Below, one piece after another: positions 30,272 to 35,574 of a stretch of DNA of 35,574 nt (the stretch's first letter is position 1; each line of letters starts with the position of its first letter). Source of the stretch: Acetobacteraceae bacterium (GTDB lineage Bacteria > Pseudomonadota > Alphaproteobacteria > Acetobacterales > Acetobacteraceae); the NCBI GenBank assembly GCA_020848935.1, contig JADLHF010000207.1, forward strand, positions 1 to 35,574, read 5' to 3'. Under the pieces are notes generated by a model, which was not told where the DNA came from, ran no database searches, and saw only the letters and a list, made by a program, of their open reading frames with translations. Both the position numbers and the translations under genes were made by a program.

Positions 30272-31522
30272 ATGCGATTCGGCAGAACGATTATATCGGC
30301 CGTGGCGGCCGGCTTCGTGGCGGTTGCCGCACTGGCCGCGCAGGCGCAGGCGCAGCCGACGATCAAGATTGCCTATACCGATCCGCTGTCGGGCCCGTTC
30401 GCCCAGACGGGCGATTCCAACCTGAAGCAGATGCAGTACGTGATCGACTACATCAACGCGAAGGGCGGGGCGCTGGGCCGGAAGTTCGAGCTGGTGCCGT
30501 TCGATAACAAGTCGCAGCCGTCCGACGCGCTGATCGCGCTGAAGAACGCCACCGACCAGAACATGCCGTTCATCATGCAGTGCAGCGGCTCGAACATCGC
30601 CGCGGCGCTGATCGAGGGCGTGAACAAGCACAACGACCGCAACCCGGACAACCGTATCATCTACCTGAACTGCGGCGCGGTGGCCACGGAACTGACCAAC
30701 GAGCAGTGCAGCTTCTGGCATTTCCGCTTCGACCTGAACGTGGCCCAGAAGGCCGAGGTGATGGTCAAGGCGCTGCCGAAGTCAACCACCAAGGTGTACC
30801 TGCTGAACCAGGACTACCTGTTCGGCCAGTCGGTGCAGCGTGACGTGAAGAAGTTCCTGGCAAAGAACCGGCCGGACATCCAGGTCGTCGGCGACGAGCT
30901 GATCCCGCTGGGCAAGGTCCAGGACTTCTCGCCGTACATCACCAAGATCAAGGCGTCCGGCGCGCAGGCGCTGCTGACCGCCAACTGGGGGCCGGACATG
31001 AACCTGCTGATCAAGGCGGGTATCGAGTCCGGCATCGACCTCGCCTACTACACTTTCTACGCCCACTTGACCGGCGGCGCGACCGCGATCGGACCCGGCG
31101 GCGAGGGGAAGGTGCGCTCGGTGATGAGCTTCGGCGAGAACGTGGCGCCGGCGATCGGCAACGCGGAGGCCGAGGCGTTCACGAAGGGCTTCCGCGCCAA
31201 GCACAACTTCGACTTTGCGGGTGCCGTGTACCGCACCATCTTCGAGCACGTCGCCGCGGCCATCAACAAGGCCGGCTCGGTTGATCCGACCAAGATCGCG
31301 TTTGCCATGGAAGACCAGAAGATGAAGGACTTCCTGGGCTACGACACGTGGATGCGCAAGGACGACCACCAGATCATGTCCGCCTATTACGTGGGAGTGT
31401 TCAAGAAAGGTGTGAAATACGACGCGGAAGGCACCGGCCTCGGCTGGGAAGTCGCCGCGACGATCCTGGAGCCGGACGTCGTGCAGCCGACCACCTGCAA
31501 GATGAAGCGCCCGCGTAGCTGA
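30272..31522 (+). CDS. livK: Branched-chain amino-acid-type ABC transporter substrate-binding protein
   Basis: This 416-residue periplasmic binding protein of the Leu/Ile/Val (type I fold) class has a Sec signal (MRFGRTIISAVAAGFVAVAALAAQAQA). The family opening follows: IKIAYTDPLSGPFAQTGDSNLKQ. Ligand-binding-cleft segments such as FIMQCSGSNIAAA and VYLLNQDYLFGQSV are present. Binding proteins of this class take amino acids, amides, urea and aromatic acids; the actual substrate is not evident, so the symbol marks family only. The ATG at 30272 follows GGAGGA by 5 nt. A strong hairpin after the stop separates it from the permease genes. Confidence 0.88.
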   Translation: MRFGRTIISAVAAGFVAVAALAAQAQAQPTIKIAYTDPLSGPFAQTGDSNLKQMQYVIDYINAKGGALGRKFELVPFDNKSQPSDALIALKNATDQNMPFIMQCSGSNIAAALIEGVNKHNDRNPDNRIIYLNCGAVATELTNEQCSFWHFRFDLNVAQKAEVMVKALPKSTTKVYLLNQDYLFGQSVQRDVKKFLAKNRPDIQVVGDELIPLGKVQDFSPYITKIKASGAQALLTANWGPDMNLLIKAGIESGIDLAYYTFYAHLTGGATAIGPGGEGKVRSVMSFGENVAPAIGNAEAEAFTKGFRAKHNFDFAGAVYRTIFEHVAAAINKAGSVDPTKIAFAMEDQKMKDFLGYDTWMRKDDHQIMSAYYVGVFKKGVKYDAEGTGLGWEVAATILEPDVVQPTTCKMKRPRS

Positions 31523-31544
31523 CGGCACGCGCCTATCGCCTGCC

Positions 31545-31574
31545 CTGCCGCACCCGGCACACCGGGTGCGGCAG
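31545..31574 (+). terminator. Perfect 13-bp hairpin after livK
   Basis: Arms CTGCCGCACCCGG and CCGGGTGCGGCAG flank a CACA loop, 22 bp after the livK stop and 34 bp before livH. There is no T-run, so it more likely stabilises the livK 3' end or gives partial termination, allowing excess binding protein over permeases. Confidence 0.6.
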
Positions 31575-31608
31575 TGCCACGTCTGGCCACCGATATCCGG
31601 AATGCCCC

Positions 31609-32556
31609 ATGGAAGTCTTCGTTGTCTCCCTGCTCAACGGCCTCGTCTATGGCATGTTGCTATTCATGCTGGCCAGCGGGCTCACGCTGATCTTCAGCAT
31701 GATGGGCGTGCTGAATTTCGCCCATGCCAGCGTCTATATGCTGGGGGCGTATTTCGCCTACACGATCAGCCTGTATCTGGGGTTCTGGCCGGCGCTGATT
31801 CTGGCCCCGATCCTGTGCGGCCTGTTGGGTGCGGCGATCGAGATGTACGGGCTGCGCCAGGTGCATCGCCACGGCCATATTCCCGAACTGCTGTTCACCT
31901 TCGGCCTGGCGCTGATCATCGAGAAGGTGGTGCAGATGACCTGGGGCATGGTCGCGGTACCGTATCGCATTCCCGATGGGCTCGATTTCTCGCTGTTCAC
32001 CATCTACGGCACCCAGTTTCCCGCCTATCGCGCCTTCATGCTATTGATCTCGGCGCTGATGTTCGCGGCGATCTGGCTGGGCCTGACGCGCACCCGCATC
32101 GGGCTGATCATCCAGGCCTCGCTGACCCATCCCGACATGGTGGGGGCCCTTGGCCATAACGTGCCCCGGGTGTTCACCATCGTCTTTGCCGCCGGCACCG
32201 CGCTGGCCGGCCTGGCCGGGGTGATTGGCGGCAACTACCGGGTGACCGAGCCTGGCATGGCGTTCTCGATGGGCCCGATCGTCTTCGTGGTGGTGGTGTT
32301 CGGCGGGCTTGGTTCGCTGACCGGCTGCTTCATCGCCTCGATCATCATGGGATTGATCCAGACCTTTGCCGTGGTGCTCGACTATTCGCTGGCCGATCTT
32401 CTGGAACTTGTCGGCATCGTTGTGACCAAGGCGACGCCGGGGGCGGAGTTCCTGACGGTCAGCCTGCCGCGCATCGGCGCGCTGCTGCCGTTCATCCTGC
32501 TCGTGCTGATCCTGGTGCTGAGACCGCGCGGGCTGATGGGGACGCGCGATACATGA
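31609..32556 (+). CDS. livH: Branched-chain amino-acid-type ABC permease LivH
   Basis: This 315-residue inner-membrane permease has about eight hydrophobic segments. It begins with the LivH hallmark LLNGLVYGMLLFMLASGLTLIFSMMGVLNFAHASVYMLGAY region and includes FAMGPIVFVVVVFGGLGSL-type sequence (here FSMGPIVFVVVVFGGLGS). It pairs with LivM to form the channel. The ATG at 31609 lacks a strong Shine-Dalgarno. The end overlaps livM by an ATGA. Confidence 0.92.
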   Translation: MEVFVVSLLNGLVYGMLLFMLASGLTLIFSMMGVLNFAHASVYMLGAYFAYTISLYLGFWPALILAPILCGLLGAAIEMYGLRQVHRHGHIPELLFTFGLALIIEKVVQMTWGMVAVPYRIPDGLDFSLFTIYGTQFPAYRAFMLLISALMFAAIWLGLTRTRIGLIIQASLTHPDMVGALGHNVPRVFTIVFAAGTALAGLAGVIGGNYRVTEPGMAFSMGPIVFVVVVFGGLGSLTGCFIASIIMGLIQTFAVVLDYSLADLLELVGIVVTKATPGAEFLTVSLPRIGALLPFILLVLILVLRPRGLMGTRDT

Positions 32557-33842
32557 ACCCGCTGTACCTGTTGCGCCGCCACTGGGTGTGGCTGGCGATC
32601 CTCGTCATCATGCTGGCCGCGCCGTTCCTGTTCTACGACTGGTCGCGCGGGCGGCATTCCGGCTTCGCGCTGACCCTGATGAGCGAGATGGCGCTGATGG
32701 CGGTGTTCGCGCTGTCGTACAACATGCTGATGGGCCAGGCCGGCCTGTTGTCGTTCGGCCACGCCATCCTGTTCGGCATCGGCGCCTACTTCACCGCGCA
32801 TACGCTGAACTGGGTCAAGGCGAACGACATCATGTGGCTGCCGGCCGAGCTGATCCCGCTGGCCGGCGGTGTTGGCGGGCTGTGCTGCGGCATCGTCGCC
32901 GGCTATGTCGCCACCCAGCAACGGTCCACCGCCTTTGCCATGATCACCCTCGGGCTGGGCGAATTGTTCGCGGCCGCCGCGCTGATGTTCATGACGTTCT
33001 TCGGTGGCGAAGGCGGCATCACCACAAACCGGGTGATCCACAGCTCGATCTTCGGCGTTGCCTACAGCTCGGCCTGGCAGGTCTATTGCCTGCTGATCGC
33101 CTGGAGCATGTTTGCCGCCATCCTGATGTACCTGCTGACCCAAACGCCGCTCGGGCGCATCGCCAATGCCACCCGGGACAATTACGAGCGGACCCAGTTC
33201 GTCGGCTACAACCCGCGGGTGGTGCGGTATTGGCAGTTCATCCTGGCCGGCTTCTTCGCCGGGATCGCCGGCGCGCTCTATACCCTGGTCTATGAAATCG
33301 TCACTTTCGACACGCTGGCGGCGGTCAAGTCGGCCAATGCGCTGCTGGCGGCCTTCATCGGCGGGGGCGGCGGGTTCTTCGGCCCGATCCTGGGTGCGGT
33401 GGTGGTGGTGGGGCTGCAGAGCGGGGTCAGCCTGTTCACCTCGGCCTGGCTGCTCTATCTCGGCGTGCTGTTCATCGTGATGGTGATGTATGCCCCGGGC
33501 GGGTTGATCGGCATAATCGGCCTGCATGCCCCGATCGCGCGCATGGGGCGGTTGGGCGAGTTGATGGTCCCGTATCTGCGGGCGCTGGTGCCCACCGTCG
33601 TGGGGGGAGCAGGCTTCGTCGCCGTCGTCGAACTGGCCACCCACCGCACCATCGGCGCCGCGCAGGGCAAGAAGCTGAGCCTGTTCGCCATGCCGGTGGA
33701 CAGCAGCAGCCTGTGGCCATGGGCCATCGCGGTGGTGTTGGCGGTGGCCGGCGCGCTGTGGCTGCGTGCCGAGGGTCGCCAGTTCCGGCTGCGCTGGAAC
33801 GCCCTGATCGAGGATGCCAAGGCGCGGGGAATCGGGGTATGA
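32553..33842 (+). CDS. livM: Branched-chain amino-acid-type ABC permease LivM
   Basis: The 429-residue permease has LivM landmarks: LSYNMLMGQAGLLSFGHAILFGIGAY, ATRDNYERTQFVGYNPRVVRYWQF and a GGGGFFGPILGAVVVV segment. An extended C-terminal part (about 330-429) contains two more hydrophobic stretches beyond the usual LivM core, which makes it longer than many homologues. It overlaps livH at its start and livG at its end (both ATGA). Confidence 0.9.
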   Translation: MNPLYLLRRHWVWLAILVIMLAAPFLFYDWSRGRHSGFALTLMSEMALMAVFALSYNMLMGQAGLLSFGHAILFGIGAYFTAHTLNWVKANDIMWLPAELIPLAGGVGGLCCGIVAGYVATQQRSTAFAMITLGLGELFAAAALMFMTFFGGEGGITTNRVIHSSIFGVAYSSAWQVYCLLIAWSMFAAILMYLLTQTPLGRIANATRDNYERTQFVGYNPRVVRYWQFILAGFFAGIAGALYTLVYEIVTFDTLAAVKSANALLAAFIGGGGGFFGPILGAVVVVGLQSGVSLFTSAWLLYLGVLFIVMVMYAPGGLIGIIGLHAPIARMGRLGELMVPYLRALVPTVVGGAGFVAVVELATHRTIGAAQGKKLSLFAMPVDSSSLWPWAIAVVLAVAGALWLRAEGRQFRLRWNALIEDAKARGIGV

Positions 33843-34591
33843 GCGACGCAGCCATCCAGCTTACCGACGTGCGCAAGAGCTTCGGGCGCACCGAGATCAT
33901 CCGCGGCGTGAACCTGACCATCCCCAAGGGGCAGCGGCATGCCATCATCGGGCCGAACGGGGCGGGCAAGACCACGCTGTTCAACCTGATCTCGGGCCGT
34001 TTCCCGATCTCGTCGGGCACCATCACCGTGAACGGGCGGAATACCGCGGGGCTGACGCCACCGCAGATCAACCATCTCGGCCTGTCGCGCAGTTTCCAGG
34101 TCACCTCGATCTTCCCGCGCATGACGGTGTTCGAGAACATCCGCTGCGGCCTGTTGTGGTCGCGCGGCTACAAGTATTCGTTCTGGAACCTGCTCGGCAG
34201 CCAGCGCGCGCTGAACGAGGCGTCCGACGCATTGCTCGAACGCCTCAACCTGCACAGCCGCCGCAACCGGCCGGCCGGCCTGTTGTCGTACGCCGAGCAG
34301 CGGGCGCTGGAGATCGGCATCACCATCGCCGGCGGCGCCAACGTGATCCTGCTCGACGAGCCCACCGCCGGCATGAGCCACAGCGAGACCGAATACGCCC
34401 AGCACCTGATCCGCACGGTCAGCGAGGGCAAGACGCTGCTGATGGTGGAGCACGACATGAGCGTGGTGTTCGGTCTGGCCGACGTGATCACCGTGCTGGT
34501 GTACGGCGAGGTGATCGCCAGCGATGCCCCGGCCAATATCCGCTCCAATCGCGCGGTCCAGCAGGCCTATCTGGGCGAGGAGGCTGCCTGA
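33839..34591 (+). CDS. livG: Branched-chain amino-acid-type ABC ATPase LivG
   Basis: This 250-residue cytosolic ATPase has an intact Walker A GPNGAGKTT (38-46, K44). Other motifs are the GLSRSFQVTSIFPRMTVFENI Q-loop region, LivG-type signature LSYAEQ, Walker B VILLDEP and switch histidine VEHD. The start overlaps the livM stop (ATGA) and its stop overlaps the livF start (TGATG). Confidence 0.93.
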   Translation: MSDAAIQLTDVRKSFGRTEIIRGVNLTIPKGQRHAIIGPNGAGKTTLFNLISGRFPISSGTITVNGRNTAGLTPPQINHLGLSRSFQVTSIFPRMTVFENIRCGLLWSRGYKYSFWNLLGSQRALNEASDALLERLNLHSRRNRPAGLLSYAEQRALEIGITIAGGANVILLDEPTAGMSHSETEYAQHLIRTVSEGKTLLMVEHDMSVVFGLADVITVLVYGEVIASDAPANIRSNRAVQQAYLGEEAA

Positions 34592-35307
34592 TGGCCAGCG
34601 AGAATACCGCCATGCTGACCGTCCGTGGGCTGAATGCCTTCTACGGCAAGAGCCACATCCTCCAGGGTGTGGACCTGTCCATCAGCGAGGGCGAGATCGT
34701 CAGCCTGCTGGGCCGCAACGGCGTCGGCCGCTCGACCACCTGCAAGGCGATCATGGGGCTGGTGGCGCCGCACGGCGAGGTGATCTTCAAGGGCCGGGCG
34801 ATGGTCGGCCTGCGCCCCGACCAGATTGCCCATGCCGGCATCGGCTATGTGCCGGAAGACCGTCAGGTGTTTCCGTCGTTGAGCGTGCGGCAGAACCTGG
34901 AGCTGGGCCTCAAGCGCGCCAACACCTTCGGCCGCTGGACCCTGGAGGATGTCTATCGCCTGTTCCCCAACCTGGGCGAGCGGCGCGACAATGCCGCCGG
35001 CGTGCTGTCGGGCGGCGAGCAGCAGATGCTGGCCATGTGCCGCACGCTGATGGGCGATCCCGACCTGATAATCATCGACGAACCCACCGAGGGGCTGGCG
35101 CCGAAACTGGTGGAGCAGGTCGGCGAATTGCTCGACGAGATCGCCCGTCGCGGGGTGGCGATCCTGCTGGTGGAACAGAAGCTGACGATCGCGCTCAAGA
35201 TTTCAAAGCGGCTCTACGTGATGGGCCACGGCCATATCGTGTTCGAAGGCGACCCGGCGTCGCTGGCGGCCGACGAGACCATCCGCAAGGAATGGCTGGA
35301 AGTCTGA
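34591..35307 (+). CDS. livF: Branched-chain amino-acid-type ABC ATPase LivF with Walker A Lys-to-Arg change
   Basis: This 238-residue ATPase is the second nucleotide-binding subunit of the Liv-type transporter. It has signature LSGGEQQ (139-145), Walker B LIIIDEP (159-165) and an H-loop position occupied by Q (VEQK), as usual in LivF. Its P-loop reads GRNGVGRSTT (41-50): the normally invariant lysine is arginine (R47, codon CGC). Such arginine variants occur in some LivF-like proteins as I recall, so it may be a tolerated subfamily trait, leaving LivG as the main catalytic subunit. GAGGAGG precedes the ATG at good spacing. Confidence 0.92.
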   Translation: MASENTAMLTVRGLNAFYGKSHILQGVDLSISEGEIVSLLGRNGVGRSTTCKAIMGLVAPHGEVIFKGRAMVGLRPDQIAHAGIGYVPEDRQVFPSLSVRQNLELGLKRANTFGRWTLEDVYRLFPNLGERRDNAAGVLSGGEQQMLAMCRTLMGDPDLIIIDEPTEGLAPKLVEQVGELLDEIARRGVAILLVEQKLTIALKISKRLYVMGHGHIVFEGDPASLAADETIRKEWLEV

Positions 35308-35324
35308 GCGGCGCGGCGCGCAAG

Positions 35325-35470
35325 TGAGGGAAGAAAGAAAGAAAGCCTTCTTTTTCTGAAGAAAAAGAAGCAAAAAGACTTTCATCCACCTCCATCGTGC
35401 GGCGAATATGTATGAATATTTCATAAAAGTTTTTTGGTTCTTTTTTACAAAAAAGAACACGCTTCCTTTT
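35325..35470. repeat. Composite paired-hairpin repeat, copy 5 (inverted orientation, between convergent genes)
   Basis: The CTTC-type hairpin is at 35347-35370 (arms CTTCTTTTTC and GAAAAAGAAG, loop TGAA). The GTTC-type hairpin is at 35437-35458 (arms GTTCTTTTTT and AAAAAAGAAC, 2-nt centre AC). The core is AT-rich and unique. It fills the space between the livF stop and the convergent asparaginase stop, which is the position expected of a bidirectional terminator. Confidence 0.85.
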
Positions 35471-35471
35471 C

Positions 35472-35574
<103 letters not shown>

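Overview
This window is GC-rich DNA (around 70%) dominated by alphaproteobacterial gene families. It most resembles Rhodospirillales, and probably Acetobacteraceae. That placement is an inference from gene content, codon style and a dispersed T-rich/A-rich hairpin repeat that I associate from memory with that family; no marker gene (rRNA, tRNA, ribosomal protein) is present to confirm it.

Left flank (1-5738). The end of an IS5-type element runs off the left edge. It is followed by an ornithine/lysine decarboxylase (minus), a YihY/BrkB membrane protein (plus), methylenetetrahydrofolate reductase MetF (minus, tail-to-tail overlap with YihY), the phospholipid-trafficking pair MlaA-MlaC (plus), and a collapsed alpha/beta-hydrolase pseudogene.

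Central cluster (5738-24535). A nearly unbroken run of twelve co-oriented genes is built around SrfB, an Hsp70/actin-fold ATPase-like protein, and SrfC, which carries GTPase motifs. Around them are a membrane-anchored trypsin-like protease, a membrane protein with a YfaP/DUF2135-like domain, a membrane-anchored von Willebrand A (vWA) protein, a proline-rich single-pass protein with a Sel1-like end, an exported vWA protein, a LolD/FtsX-like ABC pair, a formylglycine-generating-enzyme-fold (SUMF1) protein, and two coiled-coil lipoproteins. Most genes touch or overlap by ATGA or TGATG. Many products follow one plan: a cytosolic N-terminal domain, one membrane segment, a linker or coiled coil, and a different periplasmic domain. 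I read the cluster as one trans-envelope machine of unknown function, an enlarged relative of the srfABC locus known from Enterobacterales, with protein classes (vWA, trypsin, FGE fold, NTPases) that recur in bacterial conflict and signalling systems.

Right flank (24554-35574). A SIS-domain aminosugar-phosphate protein (minus) diverges from a carbohydrate ABC transporter operon: binding protein, two permeases and a GntR/FCD regulator, with no ATPase gene. A perfect 12-bp palindrome in the divergent region is the likely GntR operator. Next is a complete branched-chain amino-acid type ABC operon (livK-H-M-G-F), then the 3' end of an L-asparaginase on the minus strand.

Five copies of a composite repeat occur at 131-280, 13866-13985, 27195-27335, 29835-29975 and 35325-35470. 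Each has two hairpins with related arms in inverted orientation around a variable core, and each starts within about 50 bp of a stop codon. They probably act as terminators or 3'-end elements, and one separates srfB from srfC.
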